From Trebouxia sp. TZW2008 (lineage: Eukaryota > Chlorophyta > Trebouxiophyceae > Trebouxiales > Trebouxiaceae), in the NCBI GenBank assembly GCA_002118135.1, contig BDIU01000186.1, forward strand, positions 124,001 through 188,000: 64,000 nucleotides of DNA. The letters are read 5' to 3'. This document shows positions 32,172 through 44,830 of the stretch, piece by piece. The position numbers were made by a program, and so were the translations under genes. The number at the start of each line of letters is the position of its first letter. Within the stretch, counting starts at the first letter, position 1. A model generated the notes under the pieces. It made no database searches, was not told the origin of the DNA, and saw nothing but the letters and a program-made list of their open reading frames with translations.

Positions 32172-35100
32172 TCACCGTCTTCGCATTACTGTTCCAAAGT
32201 AGAACAAGGATGCCGTGCCGACGACAGTTATGCTGAGTCGCACCCATGCAACATTGCTGCTTGACTTCTGAGGCACCTGAACTATACTTTCGATGTCAAC
32301 AGTATCATCCCAGTGCTCCCGTATGCCTGGTAAGTGTCCAGCACCAACAACAGCAACAATCTTATTATGCCTGCAAAAGCAATCTGACAATTCTCAGCTG
32401 TTGCCAAGGACAACACACACACACACACATACAATTTGTCTTCCAAACGGCAGTCAGCCAAGCATGAACATATAGACATGGAGGGAACAGATGGAAGCAG
32501 TAGACACTGTATGGCCTATGTTGCTGCAGAAAGCTCTTGAAAAGGCAGGAAAGGGCTCACTCTTGAGGTATACTTCTGAGGCTGTGGACCATATACAGGT
32601 CTCGCTCAAAGATCAATGGCTCAAGCAAAGAGGGGAAGTCTTGGCCTAGCTCCTTGATAGCAGCAGTGATTGCATCTGTCTCCTGTGTCACGCAATGCCA
32701 TACCATCAATACATTTTGATATGTTTGCACATCATGGCAGCATCGCAAAGCTCCAGCAGCGCGATACGCAATGCAAAGCAAACACCAAATGTTGTTTTCA
32801 AAAGATGCCAGCAAAGCACTGCATAAATTGGAAAGGCATAAAGGCGCATGTGCTAAACGTGAAACTGCTGAGACCCATGGATCTGAGCTCAGCACACAGT
32901 CTACGCTGCAACACATCAACGGCATCCAAAAGAGCTGTTGCATGATTGCAACAAGAGCTAGTCGTACGGTCGCTACTTTTGAGACAGCAATTGCAGGCTG
33001 CCACTATTGACAGAGGCTGCCCTTATGTTGCCTAACAGGGTAGACTTCTCTTTTTCGTTATGCTGGGTATGCTGAACAGCTGCTACCTTCATGGCTTCAA
33101 GCTCTTCTGCAATCTCTTCTTTACTAGGCATATTGATACCAGTATGAATCAAAGTCCAGATGAGCCGCATCTTTTCCCAAGATGATAGGGCAGCCCACAC
33201 ACGAGCAAGCGTAATGTGTAGGTTCCGGTCGCCAAACATCATCTTAGCTTCTACCTAAAAATGCAGGCTGCGTAAGCTGTGTGATGTGAGAGCATGCATG
33301 CCATATTGCAGGAACAGTATCTGTACTGCATGAGAAAAGAGAAATGACTACGCCATGAGGCGTGATAAGGAGACCGCAGATATACCGCAGCGTCCTGGTC
33401 CTCAGGGACGATCCTATTTGTAACCCTAGGCACCGCTACTCATGCCTTGTTCCCTGTCTTTCTCTTTCTACACCATTGATGAAGACCACTCAAGAAACAA
33501 CGGCCCACTGGCAACAATCCTGGTACCGCCCATGACGGGCAGGTGGCAGAGTAATTCTTGCCAACCTGAGTGGTTACCAGACCAGTGCCGCTTTGTAGCA
33601 ACCGGACAACCCAATTATATCAACCGGCTGGGTTACTGGGGTCCCGCACAGTGTACTAAGCGGTGTCGATACATCCGGGAATTGAGCCCCGGACCTGCCA
33701 CTGAGAGTTTAACGTCCTCTCAGCACGACGGTGTACTGCATGCAAGGGAAGTCAAAGTGCCACTGCACAGTCTGTGGCATTCATGGCCTGACACCCTCAT
33801 GACCACAGTTGAATGCTGATGCGTCGCTCAGTCGTAGGACGTCTAGGCCGTCCACTTGCCGATACGCGCTACGATGTGCAAAACACACAATGCAAATATG
33901 ACAAGCACTCGCAATATGCAACAACCGCTCTGCAGACATAAAATTCAGTTAATGGTGCTGGCAGGTATCCTGAGCAAAAAGCTTGCCTTGGAAGCTTCCT
34001 GGACAGCAACCCTGAACTCCTCCCCAGGCATGACCTCCAAAGCATCCCCTACCTGCCCCAACAAGTACCCATATGCAGCCTGCAGCCCATGTGATTCAGT
34101 TGAAGGGGATGCATATTGCCTCTCATGCAATTTGCATACAAGTGTACAAGACATTACACCCAAGCTGTGTGACATACGCAGATGCATGCACAGCATGCAG
34201 CAAGAAGCGACACACAATGCAAAGGATGTGTCACAAAGCAAAATTGACCCAAACACGCAAAGAGAAGATTCTGCATGCTATGTTACAACGGTCTATCATG
34301 CACAAACCTTCTGACAAACTTGGCATCACTTGATACAGCATGCAGTGAAGGTAAAACATGCACTTACATGGAAAGTGTTATGGTCACCCCTTCGCCATGA
34401 TGCAAATGCTTCTTGCAACGTCATAGCCTGCAGCAGTGCGCCAAAAGTCACTCATCTGCCAGTTTTGCCCATAGCTCATGAAAATGGCAAATGCCAGCTC
34501 TTACATCCTGTTTTTGCATGGTCAAGATCTGCCTTCTCTCTGGACACAGCTCAAGCATTACAACCTGCATGTCCGCATACAGTGTCATACAAGTCTCAAC
34601 AGACTGTGTGTGTGCCTGACTAAGCATTCTGACCTGTGGTCTGACGGCTCGAATGACTGCTCGGACATCATCACAGGATGAAGCACTGACGTGCGCGGTG
34701 CCAACTATGTATACTGTCTGCTCCTTGCCGTAACCTCTTTTGACCTTGAATGTCTGACAGCTTCTTGGGAGCTGTGTCACAACCAATTGTGTTTGAGCAA
34801 ATTGATGTGGCTGCTCTCGACATTGTGCAACATTGACAACCAGTATCTGTCTCAAAGTGTACACACCTGGTGCTGATCAAGTACAGGTATAGTGGCCAAG
34901 CCTGCGTCACTCTGGAACATATGGTGGGCCAGACTCGACGTAAGCTCAGACTGTCCGTCAACAGATGTGTATGCTCAAGCTAGACAAGCCTTCTGCAGGT
35001 GTCGCTGCTCGTGGACACAGATTGCTTTTCAGTCAGCTTGCTGAGTTCTTTGGAAGGGATGAGACCAGATCGGATCTTCTGCAGGTGACAATGCAAGCGA

Positions 35101-35312
35101 GCACTACAGAAGGTCAATCAGCTTGTACACGCCTCACTCGATTTTGTTAGAACATGCTAGCGATCACTCATGACTCGAGACAAAGGGGAGCATGGAAGAA
35201 GAGGAGCAGTGCTTGATCCGAGCTGCCTTCCCTCCGCTTCCTCAGCAACTCGGCTTGGGGCGATCATGCTGGCAGCGGACAAACTCTGATCTTCTCTGCA
35301 CGCTGTGGCCAT
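32172..35312 (-). CDS. TraB/PrgY-domain membrane protein
   Basis: The TraB domain is a predicted metal-dependent hydrolase-like fold; eukaryotic members act at mitochondria, ER or chloroplast membranes. Seven exons close in phase: 34634-34771, 34505-34564, 34368-34427, 33987-34079, 33087-33254, 32561-32682, 32172-32370 (TGA), giving 279 residues. Motifs: TVYIVGTAHVS (GxxH), VVMLELCPERR, FGDRNLHITLARVWAALS, FERDLYMVHSL and VAVVGAGHLPGI, all conserved TraB blocks. A C-terminal transmembrane segment (RLSITVVGTASLFYFGTVM) ends in RRR. The intron after 33987 uses a GC donor (GCAAGC), required by the family alignment. The N-terminus is unresolved: a frame from ATG 35312 (MATACREDQSLSAASM) is a candidate first exon, and 34979-35075 may hold another. 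Confidence 0.85.
33009..33058 (+). repeat. Dispersed repeat R1 copy
   Basis: Pattern GACAGAGGCT, then a CTTATG/ATTATGACG-like core and a TAGACTTTTCTTT tail. Related copies: 2978-3030, 14470-14500, 47938-47990, 49618-49665, 49757-49815 and 49838-49898. All are intronic or intergenic. Identity unknown. Confidence 0.5.
33470..33830 (-). mobile_element. SINE-like element with tRNA-type box B
   Basis: About 350 bp, richer in CpG and GC than the TraB intron around it. On the minus strand it has a hairpin (CTGAGAG..CTCTCAG) around GACGTTAAA, then GGTCCGGGGCTCAATTCCC, which forms a T-arm-like stem CCGGG/CCCGG with a box-B-like core. A 125-codon plus-strand frame crosses it but matches nothing I know. 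I see no flanking duplication, so boundaries are approximate. Confidence 0.4.
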
Positions 35313-37600
35313 AGAAAATGACCAAGACCAGGTGCGACACCAGACAATGCTCATCGTTGATCAACTCTCCAGCAGCTCCTCAATACCGGTTCATCACTTT
35401 AAGTCTCAGGTCCGCGGTTTTTCTGCTGCAGACTTCGCGCCTGCGCTGTTCATCGCAATCTCGTCATCTGCGGTCTATGTCTTTTTGCGAGTCGGGCCGC
35501 AGGCCAGACAGTAGCCTCAGCCCCTCCAACCGGAGGTACAAGCAACACCTCGCGAGAGAGGTCATCAGAGATGCCTACAGGCTTGCAGCAAGCTAACCTT
35601 CTGCGTCAATGCAGGCACAACATCTGTTGTAGTGCTCAAAGCCGAGAACGACACCGATCGATGTCTGCAAGGCTGCTACAACGGAGACTGTGGGGCTGGC
35701 ACTGACAACTATCTGTCTCTGGCAACTCTATGTGACGAGCGCCTCAGCCAGTTGTGGCTGATTTCCACACAAAACAGGCGGATAGTCAATGTAGCCTCAG
35801 GCAGCTGTCTCAGCATTGCTTCCAATAATGTGGTCACTTTAGCAGGCTGCAGCAATGACAGCCCAGCACAGACTTGGAGCTGGTATGCCAATGGCAGTCT
35901 GACGCCATTGTCGAATCCAGGCAACTTTTTGACAGCATGTACAGAAGCATCTGCTGGCTGTAATGCTAAGATTGTAGAACTGATTGCAAATGACGGTGAG
36001 ATGATGACCATTGCAAATGACACAGCTGCAGCGGCAGAGAGCTGGGAGGATGCTACTCCAAGTAAGCTGCTTGCACATTAATCACAAGCAGCATCGAGAC
36101 AAGCTGCACAGTGTCTGCAAGCACCTGGGCGTTTGTGGCCTGATCCTGAGCACCTGTCATGTTTGAAATGTGCAATGTCCAAAAAATCTGCATATGCTTT
36201 GCAACCATCTGGGCTTGTTCTGCTGGCTCAGCACCATATATCAATGCCATGCTCACATACATTGGTAGGGTCAAGGTCAACGCCAAAGTCGGATAAGATA
36301 CCATGCTGTGTGCAGACATCAATGGCTCTTTGATTCAAAATTACTGGGGCAGCAGTGGCACAGCAAATGCATCCTTCACAGCAGCAGTCAGCGCCTCATC
36401 CCCATGGTGTATGCAGAGGTGCAGCAACAGTGACTGTGGAGACGCTTCCCTTGACGCAGTCATTGTCGTGTCCAGCATATGCGACGAGCGGCTGGGGCAA
36501 ATGTGGTACAATGACACCAGCATGATCAGGAGCCGCCTCACAGATGAGTGTCTGACCATCTGTGGTCTGTCAGCAGCCGATGCCAGCGCTAGCAGCAGTG
36601 GCAGCGGCAGCAGCACTGCAGATAGTTGTCTTGGGAAAGGGTCAGACTACTACAGTGTAGAGGCGCTGCCATGCACTGGCAATGCCAATCAATCATGGCA
36701 GTGGACCACGACTACTGTTGGCTCAGTGCTGTTCAACACGTACACAAATCAGGCAGTCACGGTGTGCAGCGATTTGGAGCCCTGGTGCGGGTTTTTGTTA
36801 CTGCTGGGGTTTGACAGGACCTGGAGTGCTAGAAGGTTGACTGGGGTGCAGCTGCCTAGCAACATGTCTGCCCTTACGCCCTTCCAAACGTTCAGTGGCG
36901 CATCACTTACAAAGAGTCAGGTATGCTGTGCAGCAATGTACTCACATTATTGATATTTATTCAGCTGGTGTTGTATTCTGAAATACAAGACTGCCCCGGA
37001 GCCCTGTAAGGCCCAATAAGATGACATGTTTCCTCTGCGTGGCAACCCTATGTGCTGTTGCCTGCTGTTGCAGACAGTCTTGACTGCTCAGTTTGCCTGG
37101 CCATGTATCACAGCAATATGGGCATCTTGTAACTGTGCCAGTACCCTAGGTGTTGTGTTCTGGCATGGCATGCTGCATCTCTCAATCACCTATCAGGTTC
37201 AGCATTGCTACCCAATGGCTTGTTTGACTTGTCTGTTTGTGCATGCAGCCAATGTATGCATGCAGGCAAGTGTAAAGGGCCTGGCATTCAATGCAGCAAT
37301 GCAAGCGCCTCTCCCATGCGTTCAGTTGCCATTTCAAAAGCTTCTCTGTCTTTCAGTGCTCTTGCTATACTGTTGTAGGCTGGAGAGGTGCAAACCCCAG
37401 TGAGCAGTGCATCTGGCGTGCCTCCAGCACCTGAAGCACCCTCTGAGAACACAGCCTCCATTGAGTCCTTTGGAGAGCCTGAGCCAGTCACAGCTGTTGC
37501 AGATTCCGGACCACCTCCACCACCGCCTGATACCTCAAAAGGCATTTTTGGCGTGTTCCTGCCTGTCACAGACTCGCCGCCACCACCACCAGTAGCTTAG
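35305..37600 (+). CDS. Secreted tandem ricin-B-like (beta-trefoil) lectin with Pro-rich tail
   Basis: A likely extracellular carbohydrate-binding protein without any catalytic or toxin chain. Exons 35615-36061, 36316-36920 and 37379-37600 (TAG) splice in phase. Two similar domains follow each other: the first with CLQGCYNGDCG, LCDERLSQLW and AQTWSW, the second with CMQRCSNSDCGD, ICDERLGQMW and NQSWQW, the QxW-type signature of ricin B-like domains. A serine/glycine run interrupts the second domain. The last exon encodes a proline-rich tail with PPPPPP runs and ends PPPPPVA. The first exon is unresolved: a frame from 35305 holds a hydrophobic segment (FAPALFIAISSSAVYVFL) suited to a secretion signal, another frame starts at 35318, but neither offers a phase-1 donor I trust. 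Its start overlaps the proposed TraB start on the other strand. Confidence 0.75.
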
Positions 37601-38439
37601 GTGAGTGGCATCATTCTCTTGTGTGTGGCAAATCCTGAATTTGTACATAGTGATGCTGATGTGCTGGGCAGCTGTCCTGCTTGTCTGTCTTTGTGGCGTC
37701 CTAGGTGTTTGACATCTTGAGCAGATTTTCTGTCAGGCTGTGAATCAGGCATGCTGCTGGCCACTGCAGCCCTCTGTGCAATCCTGAATTGGGCGCAAAA
37801 GTAATAAATTGTTTGTTGTTGGGGCTATGCCTTGCATAGCGCCGTGGCATGATCTTCATCCTGTATATGTTGCAGTAATGAAGGCAGCTGACAGATGGCT
37901 GCGACAGCATCAGCTCCACCGTTTTGTGTAACACGCAAGATGCAGTATGCTTTAGTTGACAGCGCAGTATCTTGCAAATTCAGATGACTGGAATAGGCAA
38001 AATTGGGTCAGACGCAAACAGTTCACTTGTGAGGCGCCAGCAGAGACCTTGATTGCCATACAGCGTTTATGGAGTGATGTGATCGAAACAAACTGAGCAC
38101 AGCTAACTCTGCACGCTACGATGACACCATGTATAATGGTCATCACCTATCTAGCTTATCAGCTGCAGCATCATCTACAGGCGTGGTGTTTGATACTGTT
38201 ATTGCTGTACATGTGTGTTGATGGCACCTGCGCATGTGTCGCAGCTTTGTTTTCAGCTCGTTTTTATCTGCTGCGGCTTTGTACATGTTCTTGCTGACCA
38301 TGTGATTTGAAGTTTGCTTGCATGCTAATTCAAACTGTTCTGTCAATTACTTTCGACAGCTGCAGGACCCACAAGCTTAAGCTTGACTGCAGCATAAATG
38401 CACATGCAAGCCATTTTAAGCACAGCACACACTCGACAT
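37601..38439. other. 3' region of the lectin gene
   Basis: AT-richer sequence with short unsupported frames on both strands. I see no exon with matching splice sites. Confidence 0.4.
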
Positions 38440-39133
38440 GTTGGCCCACACTCAAGCGGAAGCACATTCATTGATTTTCCTTGGACAGCGAGAGGGAAGC
38501 TTGCTAGCCGCGGATTGACGAGTGACGCCAGAATACCGACGTCAGTGTCACCGTCACTGGAGCGTACGTTGCATCTTCAAGGGCACGTGTCATGCTCAAA
38601 AGCAGCGTGACGCCTGAAGCGTTAGCGCCTAGGACTCAGCGGAAGCAGAGCTGTCTCGACGATCGAGCCTCGAACACTATTTAAGTTGGCTGACAGCGAT
38701 AGAGAGGGATACATGCAAACGTGAAGGTCTTACGAGATGGTTCTGTAAGCTTCTAGAAGCCTCACGGCCGTGGTCTCGTTAGCTCAAACCGAAAGCTTCG
38801 CAAATCCTCTGCGGTCTGCAGCGCGTCAAGATTGTAAGCTTTCCGCTGTTATTCGAGGACACGTCGCCGCGTTCTTGTTAGATCCCTTTTATTCTGATTT
38901 AAAAATAAAAAACGGATTTTGCCATGAATTGCACAATCAAGTATTCTTATGTGATTTCAATTGTCTGATGCTTCCAGAAGCTTGCAGCCTTTGACTAAAA
39001 GGTCTGCATGCAACAAAAATGCTTGCATGGTAACATCATCATGCAGATACTTGTGTTGTAATTTCTGGCACATGCAGTGCGTTCCGGGTTCTACAGTGAC
39101 ACATGCTGACAGCCAGATCTGATGCTCTGCAGG
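38440..39133 (+). promoter_or_regulatory. HDAC promoter and 5' UTR with TATA-like box
   Basis: A CpG-rich block (38480-38700) precedes a TATTTAAG box at 38678-38685. The first coding exon is preceded by TGCTCTGCAG at 39132, a good acceptor directly before the start codon, so a 5' UTR intron is likely. Confidence 0.5.
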
Positions 39134-42100
39134 ATGGCTGTAGAAGATGCTGACAGTGTAGCAGTGAACAGTGATGATGAGCCTGATTTATTGTCTCGCT
39201 ATGACAGCTCTTCATTTTCTCGATCTCAGAACTCCCCGAGCATACCCGCTGAAGGTGACTGGATTGAGGCAGCAGAACTTGATTCAGATCGCTGGGTGAA
39301 GGCTGAGGATCTGGATCAGCTGTGGGGCGAAGCTGCAATACCCAAGCGCCGCACTGAAGTCAACAATCTCAATGTCTTTGCCCATGACTCAAACCCAGAC
39401 ATGCACTGCTCTCACACCACTGTAAGCTTGCAGCAGCCTGCAGTCGGATCCGGTCAGCAGCAGCGCAGGGCCAGCATGCCTGCAATGGACACCCTTGATA
39501 TTTTCCAGCCAGCACACAAGCGTGCACGCCTCTCAGCCAGCCCAATTCGTGTCAGATCTCCAGCGCTAGACACAGAAAACACTGCCCGCCAGCATAGCCT
39601 AGTTCCCGTACACTCATCAGCTGATTTGCCAGCACCAACCCAGCCAGCCAACAAAGAGGAGACGGTCTTGACAGAAGCTGCTGCAGGCAGCGACAGTGAC
39701 ACTGGCTCCTCAGGTGATGTGAGTGCAAGCATGAGGCAGCTGGAGGGTGCAGGCCATGCGGATGTTGGCAGCCCTCTCAGTGGGATTGTAGGCAGCGCGT
39801 CTGGAGACGAACAGTTTGGCAGGCAGGAAGCACAGGCCTCCAGCCGTGACTTTGACTATGAAGACGACTCAGAGTCGTCAGATGGCTTTGAGGGCGTGCC
39901 ATCATGCTACTGCATCAACTGCACGTCTCGGATGTACCCAGGAGATGTTCTCTGCCTGGTAAGCTGTGTTATCAGTCAGCCAGCGGTCACTCGTTGTCCA
40001 GCAATGCAAGCTCAAACGAAATGTTGTGTCATGCGGAAAAGCTGTACTATGTTTGCTGTTTGCTGAGCGGTCACTCGTTGTCCAGCAATGCAAGCTCAAA
40101 AGAAATGTTGTGTCATGCGGAAAAGCTGTACTATGTTTGCTGTTTGCTGAGCAGAGTGAAAGGTGAGCTGCTCACGCTCATCATGCCTCTTGGGTGGACG
40201 CTTAAACCTCATCCACTGCCCACAAGTAAACGCACCAAAGCAGCATGCCTCCTGTGGCAGGTCGGTGATGTCTAAGCGTCCACAAAAGGCATGACAAGCA
40301 TGTGCAGCTTACCCACAGCTACTCTGCAAGCATATCTGTTTCATACAAGGCATCCCACATCATGACTGTGCACTTTGCATCCCTTGCCCTGACATGCTGT
40401 TCTTTCACAGACCTTGCCAGTTTGACACAGACTCCGCCTGTCCAGCGCCTGCATGTTTGCACATTGGCAGCAGCAAGGTGTGCCCATGTCAGCATATTCT
40501 GCTACATGGCATGCAGGATTGTGGGCATGCACCTTCACATGATGATGAGCTGTTTGATCAGAGGCCAAGCCACCAGGCTGCAGCCTCTCAACCAACACAG
40601 AGAGTTGTTCTTGCCTATGATGAGCGCATGACACTGCATGTGGAGGGCCAGGGCTCATCACACCCTGAGAGACCAGACCGCATTAGAGCTGTCATGGCGC
40701 GCTTGACAGCATCTGGTCTGATAGGTCCGCCTGTACCCGAGTCCTGTTGTGTCTTCATGCCTGCGTCACTCAGTGCTTCGTCTTCCTGACATCTGCTGTG
40801 TTTGTCTGACGGCATGGTCAGAGCACATTGCTTGAACAGGGCATTGATGCAAACATAGCTTTATTGCCCGTGGGGTCGATCTTGCTCAAGGATGCCAGTG
40901 CATAGTCATTGCGCCAAAGCTGTTGTTGCTTGCACGTGTGAGTTTGTGTCCATGAGGCACAATGTAATATGACACTCATGACAGCTCAAAGTAGCTTCAT
41001 GACAGTTTTGACATTTGCTGACATCTGAAGCTCTGCGTCGAGGAACCATCAGTGACATGTGCAGAGGCCTATTCTGCAAGACACAGACGACACAATTCAT
41101 GTCTCCAGACAGCCTGAGGGAAGCAGGATGTCATGAGGCACATGTCAATAAGATCTCCATATTCAGGGATGATCACTGTGCATCTGCTTGCCTTTCTGCA
41201 AGTCACATGCATTCTGACCTGTCTGCAGACCAGTGTCAAAGGTTGCCAGTAAGGGAAGCCACAGCAGCAGAGGTGATCGCCTGCCATAGCTCTGATCACA
41301 TGGCCCGGGTTGCCCACAAAGCAGACATGGCAGCAGCAGATGCAATGACAGGCGGTGTGGGCAGAACCCACTTCAGCCCTGACACATACCTCAACCAACA
41401 TACCATGCTGTGTGCACGCTTGGCTGCTGGCGCTTGCGCTGATACAGCTGTCGCAGTAGTCAGGTGAGCTATCAGAGCACCTGCTCATGGCTGTCTGCAC
41501 GCTGTCGTGGACGGTGCAATAGTCAGTCAAGGCTATTTGGTGCAAGAAGCAAACAGGCAGCAAATATCATCTGTGCAACCTGCATGATAGGGGACTGGTC
41601 ATATGTAGGCTATGCACCAACAATCAGACCTGATGCAGGCTAATTCTGCTGCAAGAGAGCATGTCTAAACTACTAGCAATTTCACATCCATGTAGCCTAT
41701 GCTCAGCAAGAACACATTATTCATTACACTGCTGCGTGCTTTCCATCGATGCCTCATGACAGTGTGAATCTATTGTCAGACTAGGCTGCAGATCTTTGCG
41801 CTGACGCTGAGCAGCGGATATCGTGTGATTTTGTTCAACTTGCTGGCATGAGCATTTGAGAACAGGGTGCTTACTTGTTGCCATCTTGGGCAACTATCAC
41901 CTCAGCAATAGGGCAGTGCTGAACCATCCACCTTCGTGAAGTCACTGGACAGGAAAACGTCTGTTGCTGTAGGCAAGAGGCTTCAACAGGTGTGGCCATT
42001 GTGCGCCCTCCTGGACACCATGCTGAGAGCAACACCGCCATGGGCTTCTGCTTCTTCAACAATGCTGCCATTGCTGCAAGGGCTGCTCAGGCAAGCTTTT

Positions 42101-44776
42101 CAACCTTGCTTCCTGTTGTTCTTTGCTTGTGTGCACCACCGTGCTGACCCTCATCTCAGTCTGTGTTGCTGACGTTCACTTCAGTTTGTGTTGCTGTCCT
42201 TTGCCAGCTTGTGTGCGCTTGAGCGGCTCTCCAAGGCAAAAGCAACCACGGGTTGTGTGTTGTGCCTTGAAGGCTGTGCAAGCCATGCAGCTGATGGTAG
42301 CCTGTGTCAGCACAACGCTAGATCTGTTTCAGTGTGCGTGCCTCACGGACATGAAGCTAATGTATATACTTGCATGTTTGAGGAATATTGTTTGGCTTGC
42401 AGGCTGCTGGTGCTGAAAGAGTTCTCATCCTGGACTGGGATGTACACCATGGCAATGGCACGCAAGAGATCTTTGAAGATGATCCCACTGTCATGTACAT
42501 GTCCATCCATCGACATGACAGGTAACAATTACATACAGCATAGTCTGTTTCCTCACTTTCCAGCAAGTCATGAAATCTGCCCCAGCAGTCCTGTGCTAAT
42601 GACTTTCTCGCTTGCAAATCAGCGCAAAATTGTTACCATGTTGGTTTGTTCCAGTTCCTAAATGCCCAGCACTTGCGGCTGCGGCTGTAACAAGAAAAGG
42701 CGTCATGACATTAAGAAGTTGCACAGCAATGGACCATAAATTGCTGAAACCAACAGCACCTGTGTTGATTTGCAGGGGCATGTTCTACCCAGGCACAGGC
42801 GCACATGACGCAGTGGGCACAGGCCCAGGCAAGGGCTTTTCTGTCAACGTACCCTGGCTGACAGGCGACATGGGCAATGGAGACTATCTAGCCGCCTTCC
42901 AGCATGTGCTGCTGCCCGTCGCTTATGAGTTCAACCCAAGCTTAGTCATTGTCTCAGCTGGCTTTGACGCTGCTGTGGGAGATCCTATTGGCGGGTAAGT
43001 TCATCAAAGACAGTTTTCTGAGCGCTGCAGTCATTTGTCATGTTGCGAATTTTGGACGGTGTCAAGCATTGCCAGCCTTGTCGCGTGCTGCCTAGGGAAA
43101 GGAGCCAGAAGCTGTAGTTGTTCTGGACAATTGTCTGCATTGTCGTCATGACCCATACCACAGCAAATTGAACGTCACCTGGTGCTGGGCCATCTCAACA
43201 ACCCAGAAAGCATTGCAGCTCGACGCCTGCATCCCCTGATGGATCACAGGAAACACAAGGAAGTTCCGCGCAGTCAGGCATCATGATGGGAGCCCTTACG
43301 AGAGCCTCTGTCAGAGACCAGTGATAGAGCAACTGTTAGATTGCGATTTGGTCCAACGTAACACAGAACTTGTCGTCCAAGGTGCAATGTGGTTGCAGCT
43401 CAAATGCAATAAGCACAGCAAATCATTTGTTCCGACATCGTCACAGAACTAGTTGGCAAGGGTGCATTCTTGTCACAGTTGATCTACTGGTCAGCAGAAG
43501 GTACCAATGCATCTGCAGGTGCAAAGTAACAGAGGAGTGCTTTGGTCACATGACAGCCATGCTGCAGCCCATAGCACCCATGGCAGTGCTGCTGGAAGGG
43601 GGCTACAACCTGTCTGCCACAGCTGCCTCAACAGAAGCGTGCTTGAAGGTCTTGCTCGGGCAGCGTCCAACTGCCCTGCCCTTTGAAGACAGGGCCCCTT
43701 CTGCCATAGGCCTGGCAGTCATCCAACAAGTCATTCGCACACAGGTCAGTGCACACAATCGCAACACAGCAGGCTTCTTGTCTTGAGCTTTGAGCGCTGT
43801 CAAGCTGTTTGCCACATAATGCAAACCTTGAAGTCGTCCACGTCTTGCCCTATTTCCTGTCGCTTTTGCAAGCGCTTTGTGCAATTCGAGCTGAAGCAAG
43901 GCTGTTGTGGAGTCAAATTGGCAACTCAAGCTCAGCGTTGCAGGCTTTGATCCGCATGATTGGTGCACAGGTCACTTTTGCTTGTGGTTGCTGCAGGCAA
44001 AGTATTGGAGCTGTTTACGAGGGCTTGTACCTATCTTGGCTCCTGTTGCGCCTGTCAGGACAGACCATAGGCTGTACACACAGGTGGATGCTGTGTCTGC
44101 TGCTGATCTTAATGTGGCTGCTGCGTCCACTCAATACTACAAGTCTTCATCAGATGCAAGACCTGTTGTCTCTGTCAGTCTTGAGAATGATGCTGTACTA
44201 CCCCAGATTAGTGCACCAGAGGATGCAATCCAGCAGCCAGAGGAAGCACTTCAGCAGCCTGCCAGCAGACATCATGCAAGCGCGTGCAATGACACTGTCT
44301 CTCATGCAAATCACAGCTTGCATGAGCTGCGTCCTGGCATTGCAGCTTGTGGTTCTGATGATGACAGACCAAACAGACAAAACCCTGATGCAACTCACAG
44401 CTTGCCTGCAAGCTTGCATGGGGCGCACCAAAGCATTCCAGCTGATACTTCTGATAATGACAGACCAAGCTCGCAACACCCACCTGACATACCTCAGAAG
44501 TCGCATGGTTCTGTGCATGCTGGCGCAAACCATGTGCGCATGACTGACCAAAGCTCTGGTCATAGGTTGCTGGCTGATGGTCAGAAACCTCAAGCACATG
44601 GCATTGCGCCCAAGGTCCTGCACAGGACCAAACCTGGACCTGAGATGTGCCTTAGTAAGAGTCACAGACACCTGCTTTTCATGACCGCACTTCATGCTTC
44701 TGCTCAGAAGCAAGTGCAACGGCAGCATAAACATAATGCTCATTACGCTGAGATGAGCAGACAAGAGAGCGCCTGA
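39134..44776 (+). CDS. Class II histone deacetylase (HDA15-like) with zinc finger
   Basis: Removes acetyl groups from histones, repressing transcription. Eight exons: 39134-39958, 40517-40724, 41229-41463, 41973-42090, 42403-42521, 42776-42994, 43519-43744, 43997-44776 (TGA); 909 residues with all phases consistent. Residues 1-255 are acidic and Ser-rich with a KRARLSAS basic patch that could direct nuclear import. A C-x2-C-x10-C-x2-C finger (C260, C263, C274, C277) spans the exon 1/2 junction, like the RanBP2-type finger of plant HDA15. The catalytic domain (about 303-650) shows [48 protein letters not shown] and LLEGGYN, including the metal-binding Asp/His residues. The last exon adds a 230-residue disordered His/Gln/Ser-rich tail. 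Intron 4 uses a GC donor (GCAAGC). Confidence 0.95.
39982..40149. repeat. 84-bp tandem duplication in HDAC intron 1
   Basis: Two almost identical 84-bp units (AGCGGTCACTCGTTGTCC at 39982 and 40066) begin just past the exon 1 donor. The length is a multiple of three, so frames stay open through both. The near identity suggests a recent event. Confidence 0.9.
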
Positions 44777-44825
44777 TATGCTGTGGTGTTCCGTCCACAA
44801 GGTCCAATATGTATTGTTTTGTGCG

Positions 44826-44830
44826 TGTAA
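44826..44830 (+). terminator. TGTAA poly(A) signal of the HDAC gene
   Basis: TGTAA lies 50 nt after the HDAC stop, the position and sequence typical of chlorophyte mRNA 3' ends. Confidence 0.6.

Noticed and set aside
33442..33819. A 125-codon plus-strand gene in the TraB intron
   Set aside because: No family resemblance, no splice partners, and the block has tRNA-like promoter features that fit a SINE-like repeat better.
35615..37600. A ricin-type toxin
   Set aside because: Only lectin-like trefoil domains are present; no ribosome-inactivating chain is encoded nearby.
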